This document shows positions 25,318-40,800 of a DNA stretch of 64,000 nucleotides, in pieces. The stretch spans positions 13,393,001 through 13,457,000 of the forward strand of contig NC_003075.7 of NCBI RefSeq assembly GCF_000001735.4, in the 5' to 3' direction. Source of the stretch: Arabidopsis thaliana (taxonomy: Eukaryota; Streptophyta; Magnoliopsida; Brassicales; Brassicaceae). The notes under the pieces were generated by a model. That model was not told the origin of the DNA, ran no database searches, and saw only the letters and a list, made by a program, of their open reading frames with translations. A program made the translations under genes and the position numbers. How positions within the stretch are numbered: position 1 is the stretch's first letter; each line of letters starts with the position of its first letter.

Positions 25318-26360
25318 TAGAGATGTCAAAATGGGTTAAAATTCATGGGTTAACTCAACTCAATTCAACCCATGAACTCTAATGAGTTGAAAATTTTGAC
25401 TCAAATGAGTTAATGGGTCAAATGAGTTGATGAGTCAATTGGTTTGATGAGTAAAATGAGTTGGGTTGTAATGGTTAATGATTTCAATGGTTTACCCAAT
25501 TAACCCATCAAGTTTTGTAAAATTGAATTAAACCAACTAAAATTTCTAAACCAATGCCAATTTAAGTTTAACCAACACATTTAAACCAATTTAATAAAAT
25601 TAATATTTTTCCAAATTTCTTAAATATACAAGCGATGAAATTGATAAAAAGTAAACTCGTAATTTTTCACTAAAAAGATAAACCCGTGATTTTCCCGCCA
25701 AAAACGTAAATCCATAATTTTCCCGCCAAAAACGTAAACTCGTAATTTTCCAGCCAAAAACGCAAATCCGTAATTTTCCCGCCAAAAACGTAAACTCGTA
25801 ATTTCCCGCCAAAAACGTAAACCCGTGATTTTCCCGCCAAAAACGTAAATCCGTTATTTTCCCGCCAAAACGTAAACTCATAATTTTCCCGCCAAAAACG
25901 TAAATCCGTAATTTTCCCGCCAAAAACGTAAACTCGTAATTTTCCCGCCAAAAACGTTAACCCGTGATTTTCCCGCCAAAAACGTAAACCCGAGATTTTC
26001 CTGTCAAAAATGTAAACCCGTAATTTTCCCACCAAAAACATAAACCCGTAATTTTCCTGCCAAAAACGTAAACCTATAATTTTCTCGCCAAAAACATAAA
26101 CCTGTGATTTTTCCGCCAAAAACGTAAACCCGTAAAAAGTGGAATCCGTAAATATTTTAAGTTTGATGATAATGAATTAATAATATTAATTATTTATTAT
26201 TGTTTTATAATAATAATTAATTAAATTATTATTTAAATGGGTTAACCCATTTAACAATTCAATCCATCAAATTAAATGAGTTATGGGTTGACCCAACTCA
26301 TTTAACATCTAAACTTATTTGATTAAGAGTTGAGTTGGATTACCCATTTTGAAACCCCTA
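25318..26360. mobile_element. hAT-like non-autonomous DNA transposon
   Basis: The ends form imperfect terminal inverted repeats: left TAGAGATGTCAAAATGGGTT and, read inward from the right, TAGGGGTTTCAAAATGGGTA, 17 of 21 positions equal. The element is flanked by degenerate 8-bp direct repeats, AACGCAGG (25310-25317) and AACGCATA (26361-26368), six of eight matching; 8-bp duplications are typical of hAT transposons. Subterminal regions are packed with GAGTT/AACTC motifs, also typical of hAT ends. No transposase ORF is present, so it depends on a partner in trans. The middle is the 28-bp array described separately. It lies between OPT5 and NOP2B and ends 268 bp before the NOP2B ATG. Confidence 0.72.
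25651..26136. repeat. 28-bp tandem array carrying E2F-type sites (about 17 units)
   Basis: Head-to-tail repeats of a 28-bp unit; typical first 20 bases are GTAAATCCGTAATTTTCCCG followed by CCAAAAAC. I count 16 full or near-full units plus partial ends. Ten units carry an exact TTTCCCGCC, the canonical E2F binding site, mostly within TTTTCCCGCCAAAA. Units 3 and 12-16 are decayed. Units alternate by type (ACCC-GTGAT, ATCC, ACTC, ATCC, ACTC), giving a higher-order period of five units (about 140 bp). Because 28 is not a multiple of three, the long minus-strand frames here (repeated FWRENYGFTFLAGK-like words) are by-products of the repeat, not genes. There are no spacers, so it is not a CRISPR. 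Confidence 0.9.
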
Positions 26361-26461
26361 AACGCATACATCAAATAACTTATTGAATTATGTTTTTATA
26401 GGTTTTATGAATTCAGTGGCTCGATAATTTATTAGGCTGACAAAAAATAAGTTCGACTACA

Positions 26462-26513
26462 GCCCATTAGTTAGTATTAGTCAGGCCCATTAGTTAGTAT
26501 CAATCAAGCCCAT
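26462..26513. promoter_or_regulatory. NOP2B promoter: three 23-bp spaced GCCCAT (site II) repeats
   Basis: GCCCAT occurs at 26462, 26485 and 26508, exactly 23 bp apart, within near-identical units (GCCCATTAGTTAGTAT in the first two). These are reverse site II (ATGGGC) elements, about 120-170 bp before the NOP2B ATG. Confidence 0.65.
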
Positions 26514-26601
26514 TAAGCAACTTTGCTCATCCTCCATCTTTACTAGATTCTTCGACCTTGCTTCTCCTACCTCTGCAATTCTGCTAAACCCTCACGGCGA
26601 T

Positions 26602-26610
26602 AAACCCTAA
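26602..26610 (+). promoter_or_regulatory. telo-box of NOP2B
   Basis: AAACCCTAA lies 19 bp before the ATG, with a partial AAACCCT at 26586. The pairing of telo-box with site II is a well-known signature of ribosome-biogenesis genes. Confidence 0.65.
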
Positions 26611-26628
26611 GTTGTAAAAACCGTATCC

Positions 26629-30418
<3,790 letters not shown>

Positions 30419-31499
30419 GAATAGGTTTGAGATCGTGATGCATCTTGAAGAGTAGAATATTTCGGTGTTCTGGCCATGGCGAAGGACACAAGAAAAGAGG
30501 CTTCATTGGCTGAGGCCAAGGTATCTATACAATGGCTTTCTAGTTTTGATTAATTTACTGCGTAAAGAAAGGGTGACACCCACATGGATTAGCTGTTACA
30601 TGTCCAAAAGTTTTGTATCAATCACATAACTTGATTTTTGTGAGAGGCTGTTTCTATTTTCCGTTTTCAATTGGAGTTGTAAAATTTATTGAAAACAAAA
30701 ACGAGTCCCTACTTTCTCTCACAAGTGTGTTTGAAAGGCTATTCATTTTTCTGCTCCTAGCAATTATTTAATAAAATACATAAATCTTGGAGGGTTGGGT
30801 CCATACCACCACATAAGGATAGAATTTCTCATAGTATTGATTTGACGAAAAAATAAGGGAATTGGGAGTGAGCTGGTCATTGTTAGGGAGAGATGTGAAG
30901 GTTTTCTGAAGTGGGACTTGAGTGTTGGAGAAACATGACAATCCAATTCAACTCTTCTTCATCCATCTTTATCAGATTCTCCTCCGTTGGGGACCTTACA
31001 TTTACTTCTCTCACACTAATCTTCTTGTTTCTATTTTTAGATTATAAGCCCATATTATAACTGCTAGTGCTTGTAGCCTTGTATACACAAACTCACATGC
31101 ATCACATATAACATCGTATAATTGCTGTATTCACTTTATATTTGGATATCCAAGATTATAGAAAAGAGATTCCTTTGCAGGACCCAAAAGATACAGCTTT
31201 TAAAAGCAAATGAGTTCATTTTAATTTCTTGCTAACCAAAATGGTAAGTAATTTTGTGGACTTATGGTATGGATAAATAACAAAATCTCAATAAACCATT
31301 GAAAATAGGAAATCAAAAAATATATTTCTGCATATAATTTGAAAAGAAAATTTGCATGGAAATAACTATGTTTTTGAACAAACTAAACATGGAAATAATT
31401 ATTACCGCAAAGTACAAGGCATTACGATAAGCATCCTTGAAAGCTTTGTCTTTTTTTTTGGGAACTCGAAAGCTTTTTGTCTTCCAGTTGTAAGAAAAA
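30419..31499. other. Spacer between NOP2B and D6PKL1
   Basis: About 1 kb with the NOP2B 3' UTR on the left and the D6PKL1 promoter on the right. No gene seen; the short frames lack features. Confidence 0.45.
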
Positions 31500-32567
31500 T
31501 ACAGGAAAAAAGAATTGAAAAGCCCTAAATAAAAAAGTCGAAAACTTTAGCTTTGACCAACTCTTTCCTCTCTTTTCATGGTAGACCCAACTCTCTCATT
31601 TCTTACTCTCTGATTCATCTCTCTCTCTCTCTTCATTTCCATGGAAGGAAGGTGATGAGCTTTCTCAATCTCTCTTTACTGATTCTTAATGAAAGTCATC
31701 TCCTTTCTCTTTGGTATCCCTTTTCTTCTTCTCTGCTTAATTCCTGACCAAAAATTGTGACAAGATCTTTCAATCCAAAAGCTATATACATTAAGGTAAC
31801 GATTTATGAAGTATTTCTCCTCAATTTCATTTCTTTTGTTTCTACGAGTCTGCATAGATCCAGAAGAGCTTTGCTTGATTGTTCTTACTTTCCTGAGATC
31901 TGTTTAAACTTAGCAAAAAAAAAAAGTCTACTTTGCATGAAATGTGTGATTAGGGTTTATGCTAATTTTGGTTAATTGGAGAATCAGAGAGTGTTCCCTG
32001 ATGTGGAAGTAGTGAATTACTTTGGGTTGAGTAAATGTATGTCTCTCAATTGATTGTCAACGAGATTTGAGCTCGAGATCCGTAACCAAGTTGAGCTAAA
32101 GCTTCTTTCTTTCGACTTGTTCTCTATATGAAAATTATTTTTTCTTTGACTCAGTTATTTTTCTTAATTTGATTTCTTTGAGCTCGATCTTATGATTCAT
32201 ACTGCAATGATTGAGTTGTGGCATCAGCTCTGATGGTATCTTCTGTTTTTAAAAAATAGCAACTTTTTAGTGTTTTTCTGCTCAGCTCTATGTTAAAGGA
32301 TGTTTCTTCATTACGGGGAGAAATGAATGAGAGCTCTTGTTTATTGATCTTCCCATGATTCTAGTTCTAAACGAGCCTTCTGTTATCTGAATTTGAAGTG
32401 TTTTAAGCTTTTTTATTCTAATAAGCCGTCTTCTTCTCTGACGCTATGTTTTGCTCACTGCAGAGCTCAGGTCACTATCTGACGGGATCCGTGACAATAG
32501 TGGTTACTGGAGTCAAAAGCAGCTCCTTGAATCTTGAGTGTTAAGTAGATAGGTAAGGTAACCGTTC
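31500..32567 (+). promoter_or_regulatory. D6PKL1: D6PKL1 leader with intron and upstream ORFs
   Basis: A CT-rich tract (31612-31632) marks a likely transcription start region. A leader intron fits GT at 31796 and AG ending 32463 (668 bp). The first leader exon holds three ATGs: an 11-codon ORF 31578-31613, a 4-codon ORF 31641-31655, and a 30-codon ORF 31655-31747 whose ATG overlaps the previous stop (TGATG). The second leader exon has no ATG. The TSS is inferred; uORFs upstream of it would not be transcribed. Confidence 0.55.
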
Positions 32568-34188
32568 ATGGCCTCGAAGTATGGTTCTGGAGTTCTCCCA
32601 GAAAATAAGAAGGAAAAGGGCGATAAGGAAACCCCGGAAACATCTTATTCCAGTCAAAGTGTCTCAGTAAACACTTTGGCAGATCAAGTATCTTCAACTT
32701 TGTCTTTTGCTCCAAGCAGCGACAGTAAAACTGGAGGTGAAGTTAAATTTAATGAAAAGTCTGATCAGAGCGGGAAGAGTAACACATGTAGACCAAGCAC
32801 AAGCAGTGATATCAGTGATGAGAGCACATGTAGCAGCTTTAGTGGTAACAACAAGCCTCACAAGGCGAATGACGTGAGATGGGAAGCAATTCAAGCTGTC
32901 CGAACGAAACATGGCGTATTGGGGTTGAACCATTTTAGGCTCTTGAAGAGGTTAGGGTGTGGGGATATCGGAACTGTCCACCTTGCTGAGTTGCACGGAA
33001 CAAGGTGTTTTTTTGCAATGAAGGTTATGGACAAAGGGGCTTTGGCTAGCCGTAAAAAGCTTCTTAGAGCTCAGACCGAGAGGGAGATATTGCAGTGTCT
33101 TGACCACCCTTTTCTCCCAACTTTGTATAGTCACTTCGAGACTGAGAAGTTCTCATGTTTGGTTATGGAGTTCTGTCCTGGAGGTGACTTGCATACCCTT
33201 CGACAAAGACAGCCCGGGAAGCGATTTTCAGAACAAGCAGCAAAGTAAAAACATTTTGAATAATCAGTTTCATGTTTTGCATCCAAGATACCACTTTTTT
33301 TTTTTTTTTGTTAAAATCATATTGGCTTTGTTTACATTTTCCAGGTTTTATGTAGCGGAAGTACTTCTTGCAATGGAATATCTTCATATGCTTGGCATCA
33401 TATACCGCGATCTAAAGCCAGAGAATGTTCTTGTTAGAGATGATGGACATGTGATGCTTTCTGACTTCGACCTCTCCTTGAGATGTACTGTTAGCCCCAC
33501 AGTGGTCAGATCAACTGTTCTTGCGTCTGAAGGGCAAAAGAACTCGGGTTATTGTGCGCAACCTGCTTGCATCCAACAGCCATCTTGCATTTCTGCTCCT
33601 ACAACATGCTTTTCTCCACGTTATTTCTCAAGTAAATCCAAGAAAGACAAGAAAATGAAAAACGAAACTGGAAACCAGGTAAGTCCATTGCCCGAGCTCG
33701 TTGCTGAGCCCACAAGTGCTCGCTCAATGTCATTTGTTGGCACACATGAGTATTTAGCTCCTGAGATCATCAAAGGTGAAGGGCATGGGAGTGCGGTTGA
33801 TTGGTGGACTTTTGGGATCTTTTTGTATGAGCTATTGTTTGGTAAAACCCCGTTTAAAGGGTCAGGAAACCGAGCAACACTCTTCAACGTTGTGGGTCAG
33901 CCTCTGCGTTTCCCAGAATCTCCAGTTGTCAGTTTTGCTGCTAGGGATTTGATTAGGAGTCTGCTTGTGAAAGAGCCTCAGCATAGATTAGCGTATAAGC
34001 GTGGTGCAACTGAGATGAAGCAACATCCTTTCTTTGAAGGAGTGAATTGGGCATTGGTTCGATGCGCTAGCCCACCAGAGATACCAAAACCGGTTGATTA
34101 TGAGAGTGCGCCTGCTACTCCAGCAGCAGCCACATCTACTAGTGTCAAGTCTGACCAGAGTAATTATCTGGAGTTCGATTTCTTTTGA
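32568..34188 (+). CDS. D6PKL1: AGCVIII protein kinase, D6PK-like 1
   Basis: Two exons, 32568-33244 and 33345-34188; 506 aa. A Ser-rich N-terminus (1-122) precedes the kinase domain: P-loop [13 protein letters not shown] (129-141), catalytic Lys152, YRDLKPEN (246-253) and DFD at 266-268 in place of DFG, the hallmark of plant AGCVIII kinases. A long insertion (about 275-350) contains the Lys-rich stretch [10 protein letters not shown], which in D6PK binds phospholipids and places the kinase at the plasma membrane. The activation loop is [14 protein letters not shown] (353-366). The protein ends EFDFF, a PIF-like hydrophobic motif. Family role: phosphorylates PIN auxin exporters at basal membranes. 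Known locus AT4G26610; paralogue D6PK (AT5G55910). Confidence 0.95.
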
Positions 34189-34598
34189 CATATTTCAGCA
34201 AGAAAACTGCCATTAGATTTATCAATTTGTTCTTGGCGATCTGCAAATACGTTTAGTATTTTGAAAATGTGATAACTCTTTTTAATTCTTTGTCAATGCC
34301 ATTCTTGAGAGTTCACGCTGAGATGGTTTTGTGATTACCTGCAACGCAAAGAAGCTTAAAAGCCCTAAGCTACTTTTCTAAATCAGAAATTGCGAAAGCT
34401 GAGATATTTTAGCAATAACACTCGGTTCTAAGAATCTTGAGAAGCAGAAGCAGAGTTAACAGGATACATATCATCAAACAGTTCTGACAAGAACCCTCCT
34501 TTAAATCGAAAGGAAAATGTAGTTTGAAAGCAGAAACAAAATCACAATGTCTTATAAGAACACAATACACAATCATCTTAGGGCTACAAATTTCTTCG
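34189..34598. other. Convergent 3' ends of D6PKL1 and the sucrase/ferredoxin-like gene
   Basis: Only 410 bp separate two convergent stop codons, so the 3' UTRs probably abut or overlap. No further gene is seen. Confidence 0.5.
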
Positions 34599-36877
34599 TT
34601 ACAACTGTTTGTAGCAAGTATAGGCAACAGCCACGGAAGCAGCAGCACAGACAACAGCAAGAGCAGCATAAGTATCTTCTCGCTCCCAGCTCTCTAACCA
34701 TGTTGGTATTCCGCAAACCTTACGTGTCGAAGATCCTTTGTCACTATTAATTCTAAAGAAAGTCTTTTCTGCAATTTTTCTTCCTGGTGTCAGCTTCTCA
34801 GTGTTGTTTTCACTTTCAAGTTGATTATCTTCTGATGTTCCCAGTGACAACATCAGAGTAGTGTCGTCTTGACAACATGAAGAGCTGTTCCCATTTTGTT
34901 GGCAACAACCATTAGGTTCTGCAGCTCGTGACTGGCAACAGGAAACATCGGCGTTGTGAACCGATGATTCTTGACTCACTTTCCCATTGATCTTTACGGA
35001 ATGGACTGTACCATTTAGCTGAAATCGCCCTTCTTGAGTTTTCTTCTGATCTTCTTCTGATAGACCCATTTCACCCCTAATAATCAGAGAAGCATCATGT
35101 GTGAATCTACCAATTACCACTAATCCGGAAACTGCGAGAAAACTGACAGAACAAGAAAACTTTGTACGTACCTCCATAGCCGGTCTACAATCTCGCCTTT
35201 GTTGATGTGCTGCTCCAAAAGAATAGGTACATCTTCTGGGGTCACATACCCATACCTAGACACAAGAATGATTCAATCATCAAGTCAAAAACAGGGTATG
35301 ATTGATTCAGACATTGCAGAGAACTTCCAATGTACTAATAACAACTGAAGTTTGAAGATACCAATTAAAAGATCACAACCGTTCATGAAACCAACACCAT
35401 TACAAATGTATTCTTGATCTTCTCATTCAAAATTATTGTAAAACCACATGAAAAAGATGAATATAGCCTCAAACTAGTTGATAAATCCGTAATTCCTTAC
35501 TCACCAGTGTCCTGTGACTTCCCTGTTGATGTTTGATCGGTAGATGATAACATTCCCAGCGTATTTGTGACCACCTATGTGAGAACATGGGCTAATTGAC
35601 ACTTTACCTTGAAGACCATGGAACTCAAGTTCTTCTCTGAATCTACTAACTAGCGACGGCCCACAAACCCCACATCGCCGGTCTCGGGATCCATGGGAAC
35701 ATACAAAGACATATGAGCCTTTCAGCAATTCAGGATTTCCAGGCAGCCATTCACCATCCTTCACAAGCACCTCTTCCACAAAGGTCTCCACATCAAAGTG
35801 AGTCAATCTCCTGCAATTTTTGTTAAATCAAAACTGTCAAAAAAAAGTCCCAACTGTTGATAGAAAAAACGAAACCAAATCTAAGAAATCTCCAACTAGG
35901 AAGACTTCACCCCTTACCTGTATCTGATCATATCAGGAAAAATAAGTACATCACCATTGGATGTCTCTGTTCCATCATGCCCCTCACATATTGTGAGTCG
36001 AGTCTACGAAACAATGGCCAAAAAAAAAAAAAAAAACATGAGGCACAAAGCAAAAGACAATCATGAAGGCATCATCATGAGACTATCCGAAAAGAAGCAA
36101 TCCATTACAGACACCATTTCCACTTAAGTTCACCACTGTCATAGCTCAAAAAACGGAGGTGCAAGTCCTAAGATCCCATCTTGAAGCCAATAGACAAGTT
36201 ATTATGTTGTTAGCCATAGAATCGTGCCAAAAATAGAAACTTTGCCTTATTTGACCCATACAGAAATCCCAAGAGTCACCAGGCAAGAGTTTTTATGACT
36301 CATTACGACCTTAAACAGATACTTTAAGTAAGCCAAAACAAGTGAACGCAAATGCTTTTTGCTTATTTGGGAGACTTATTGGAAACAATCAGACCTAGAT
36401 TTATGAGAATCAAGCAATATACTTGGAAACAGGAGATGCAAGTTAACAGCGAACAAGCTGAATCAATGGAATCAGAAAATAGTAGAGTAAAAAGCTGACC
36501 TCCTTCTTCATGCTACCCTTTCTGGCCGATACAGCAGCAGAGAGTAGCCTAGGCAATCGATCGAACTCAGCAGCCTCGATCCTTGCGGGCCAAACAGATG
36601 GCTTTTTGTAGCACAAGAAGACATGCCTCTCGTAAAACTGTACGGTTCCAGCTAGTTGTTCCGATCGGAAATCAGGACGAGCGAATCCAAAATCAGCGTC
36701 GTTGATGCTTTCTCCACCGCCTCCACCGAGTAAGCTCTCGCTTTGAAAACTACCGGAGCGAGAAGTGGGTTCGCCGAGAAAGTTGTCGAGATAGTCAGAT
36801 ACAGTGACTGGAGACGACGCCGTAGATGGATTGCTGGTGAAGGATAAAGGGTCGTCTCTATCTCTTCCACTTCCCAT
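34599..36877 (-). CDS. Sucrase/ferredoxin-like family protein
   Basis: Five exons: 36877-36500, 36003-35918, 35810-35505, 35255-35172 and 35076-34599; 443 aa. The family's thioredoxin-like ferredoxin region covers about residues 85-270. Conserved Cys/His groups are C192-SHGSRDRR-C201-GVC204 and C230-SHIGGH-KYAGN, which in related proteins hold a 2Fe-2S cluster. The following part is Ser/Cys/Gln rich (SCCQSRAAEPNGCCQQNG) and probably disordered. A hydrophobic tail (about 420-440) ends YTCYKQL, so it may be tail-anchored. No biochemical role can be assigned from sequence. Known locus AT4G26620; paralogue AT5G55900. Confidence 0.92.
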
Positions 36878-37872
36878 TTAAAAATTCGACCACAAGTTTG
36901 AAACTTTACAGATCGAAACTGAAACTACGGAGACGAAGAAGAAGTGAAAGTTTCTCAGTGATTCTTCTACTGAGAGAGGTCTGTCAAGTATATTCCGTTA
37001 CTCTTATTCCGGTTTACTCCTTAATCGATATTCTATTTTGCAATCGGACCGGTACTTTTGCCTTTGTGTGTGTGACAGGTCTTTTCGAATCTAGTACATC
37101 AAATAAGATAATAGTAGCTGCAGCCAGAATGATAAAAGCCTGGACAAGTGTTGCTTATGCTTATAGTTAACCATGTTTAGCCATCTGCTTTGAATTCTAT
37201 GTATTTGCAGTGTCTCCATTGCAATCTATTTAGGTACTCTGAATGTAACAACAGCAATTACATTCTTTTGGAACTTGTGTTTGGGTTGTCCGAAAAGGGG
37301 ATGTAGAAGAAGAGCACAGATTCTTTTCTGTATATTTTGGTCCTGTAAGAATACAGACTCTCTTCTTCATCAATGTTAATCTTTGTTGTATATGTTTATG
37401 AGGTACCAATTCCTACATTTCTTAGACTGGATTTGCGTTGGTAGATTTGCAGATATGTTAGAGATAGATCAAGGATACAAGATGAGCATAAATTCCTTCT
37501 GCAATATTCAAAGTCTTAAAGGGAATCAAGAGAAACATATTATTCATTTATTACCATTGGCCTCCTTCAAACCAAAAGACATAAACAAAAGAAACCTTGA
37601 CAATGTCTCGAAAAGGGAGCCTCACAAATCAAAGACAATCCAAGGAGGCTTTTATGTTAAATGCTATAGACATACAAGCAACCTATCCTTTGGCTATGCA
37701 GCTTCTTCCTCTTGTCTCTACCAAAAGTAAAGCTGCTTTACGCAGTTCAGACTCCAACAACAAAATATTACATCCACAGATTTAACTTACACATTTGCCA
37801 GATGACTACTAGGCATTAGGCAACAGTATCTGACAGAGAGACTCAATATGTGCGATGTGATCAGAAAGGAGT
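36878..37872. other. Promoter of the sucrase/ferredoxin-like gene and DEK3 3' flank
   Basis: About 1 kb. The left half is the upstream region of the sucrase/ferredoxin-like gene (minus strand), the right end the DEK3 3' UTR. The ORFs at 36898-37170 and 37383-37730 (+) show no features of real proteins. Confidence 0.45.
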
Positions 37873-40800
37873 TTAGGCTTTCACCTCCTCACCACCACCA
37901 GACCCTCCTGCTTCCTCCTTCTCTGAATCCTCTTCTTTCTTTTCCTCCTCCTCCTCCTCATCTGCTAATTTGGTGAGCTCCTCTTGGATTATCATCTTTA
38001 TAGATGACTTTCTTGGAGTGAGATCTTCTGTGAACTCCTTAGCTGAAAGATGGATGAAACAATGTGTTTATTTTATATATAACCAGGAATCACTGGAAAA
38101 ACAAATGACTGAAACCAATCTGTTCATACCAAGTTCTTTAAGGATGTCCGTGAACGTAGCCTGCAGAAGAACAACAATGCTCTTATTAGGTTATCTAGGT
38201 ATAGAAGGAAATTCACAGTTTGAATAGATATTGCACAACAAACTTCAAATCAGCTTTCAGAAAACGAAGGTTATTTCATGTAACCAATAAGTTTGTTCGG
38301 CAGAATCCAATTTTGTTTTATTCCACACACATCCCAAGTAGTTAAGTGTATCGCATATAAAAGGTTGAGAAATTACTCACCGTACTAAAGTCCACTCTTT
38401 TCAAGATCTCAACGATTGCATTTTTCAGCACTTTATCACTCGGCTTGTCTTTCCCTTTTCCAGCCCTTTTTACTTTTAGCATATAGACACAAACAGAGAT
38501 AAACATGGTGTCAGAAAACATTAGTGGTTGTATATTGGTTCGCTTCTGAAAATGAAGATATAAGGAATAAGATTCTCCAATGCATCTGACATACACTACA
38601 CCCAACATGTTTTTATTCTACCTAAGCGACCATCTTACTGGAAGAAAAAAACAGGATAATGACCAAACCTGGCTTCTCTTTTGATGCAGACTTTGAAGGA
38701 GCCGGGGAGGCCTTGATAGGGTTTTCAGACTTCTTCCTCTTAGAGGACGCCTTTGGACTTGTATCACTGTCATCATCAGTCTTCTTTCGTTTGGCTGATG
38801 ACCGCTTCTGTGTAATCTTCTCTGGTGGACTGGATTTTGCAGCGACCACTGCTTTCTTGTTTCTGGCTCTCCCTGCTGATTCTTTCTTCCCAGCTGACAA
38901 TCTAGAACCACGTTTCTTCTTTGTAGTTTCTTCTTCAGAATGCTCCTCAGATTCATCTTTCTCCTCGCTTTCAGAAGGCTGAGGCGCCTCATCCTCAGAT
39001 TTATCAGGAATGCCATTTTCATTCTCCTCCTCTTTTTTCTCTTCTTTCTCTTCTGCCTTCTCCTCCTCTTGTTTTTCTTCTTCTTCTTTCTCTTCTTCAG
39101 ATTCATCATCAGAATGAGCTAAACTCTTTTTGACAACTTTTGTTGCTTCTTCAGACTTTTTTTGGCTCTGCAAAGGAAGTGCAGAATAATATAATCAGAT
39201 TAAAATACTTAGCCAGAAACATTGACGGGTTGACCAGTGATGGACAGTTGCAAATAAGCTACATTGAGATTACACGTTCTTTTCAGAGTTAATAACAAGA
39301 TTAATGAACAAGCAAGCCCTCAGCTCTAAGCTATGCATTACCTTTGCTGATCGTTTGGAGGATGAACTCCCAGCTGTAGGTGAAGTTTTCTTGGGAGTTC
39401 TCTTGCGTTTTGCTCCCTTACTTGACTGTTTCAACAGAATGTTTTTAAAGAATGTAAGATGCACAATAGTTATTAAAGCAAACAAAACTTTCCCAACACC
39501 ACATTACCTTCTCTTTCTCAGAAACTGTAGTGTCACCGGTCACATCACCTGTCACATGAGGTTTCTCCAAAAACTCAAACAGTTTTGTAATAATATCTTC
39601 CTGTGTTGAAAAAGCATGCAACAAGAAGTTGCCAGATTCGATTAAATGGGGAAATGAATAAGCATAAACTTGGACAACCAGAAATGGCTAATCAAGCTGC
39701 TCAACAAAGACAGAAATTTAAACCTTCACATGTATCTATTCACAGAGGAAAAAAATGAATCTCAAGAACAAAAACTTAGAAATTGATAACCATAATGACC
39801 TTCTTTGTTGTAGCCTTGGTAATGTGTATGTCCAACACATCACAAAACTCCCACAGTTTCTCTTTGGTGCATTTCTCAAGCTTTTCTTTTACTTTTTCTT
39901 TTGCTTTCTTCTGCAAATACCAAAGAGCCACAATTATATACAAAGCAAAGGCATATGTAAAAGCATTCATTATGTGTAATGTTGCACACCTCATCTCCAT
40001 GCCAAACGAAACCAGAGAAGCCCAATATGTTTGTCTTGATCTGAGCAGCCTGTTAAAGCAAGAAGAATAAGATACATACAAACATGATTAGCAGACTTGC
40101 TACAGCACATGAGTCCATACCACTGGTCTCAAACTACAAGAGTATGCCCATGATTGACAATTTTAGAAGTATGACTATTGGAGCAGCATAATGTCAAAAG
40201 GATCCAAAGAGACGCTCACCTTCCCTCTCCTCCCACCAAATAGAATTGGGTGAAGCAGCTTCAAAGTTTCATCAGACCTCTTCCTCATTACCTTGTTAGC
40301 AACTACAGAGAAGAAACATTCAAGTTATCTACTTCATTTCAACTTCAAACAAAAATAAAAAGATGAAAAAATGGAACAATAAAGGTATTTTTTAGGTAGG
40401 TCGCGATTATTAGATTTTGGTTTACAAGAAATCTTGCTTCTGAGCCGGCTGGAATTGATCAATGCCAAGAAAAAAAATTCAAATGAAGATTCACATAACC
40501 AGAACCGAAAAGTGTATAGATCAAAGAATCCACCCATAGTATACATGCAATTTAACAACTAGTAGTATCCAGCACATAGAATTCTCGTAACAAAAGAACG
40601 TTTAGGCTACGCACACTTGAAGATAATAAGGGGCTCAAACTGTAAACTTGGAAAGCTAACACAAAAGACTTTTCAGCACAAGGATAATTCGAGATAGATG
40701 CTTGAAGGACAGATAGATAGAATATGAACATACCATTGGGAATATCTTTGAGATATGCACCTCGCCCCTGTAATATCCAAAGGATTATTATAAACATATC

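Noticed and set aside
25670..26119. Long minus-strand frames with repeated FWRENYGFTFLAGK-like words, as if a repeat protein
   Set aside because: They are produced by the 28-bp tandem repeat; because 28 is not a multiple of three, all frames cycle and stay open. No start context, no gene structure.
25651..26136. Possible CRISPR-like array
   Set aside because: Units are directly adjacent with no spacers, in a plant nuclear genome.
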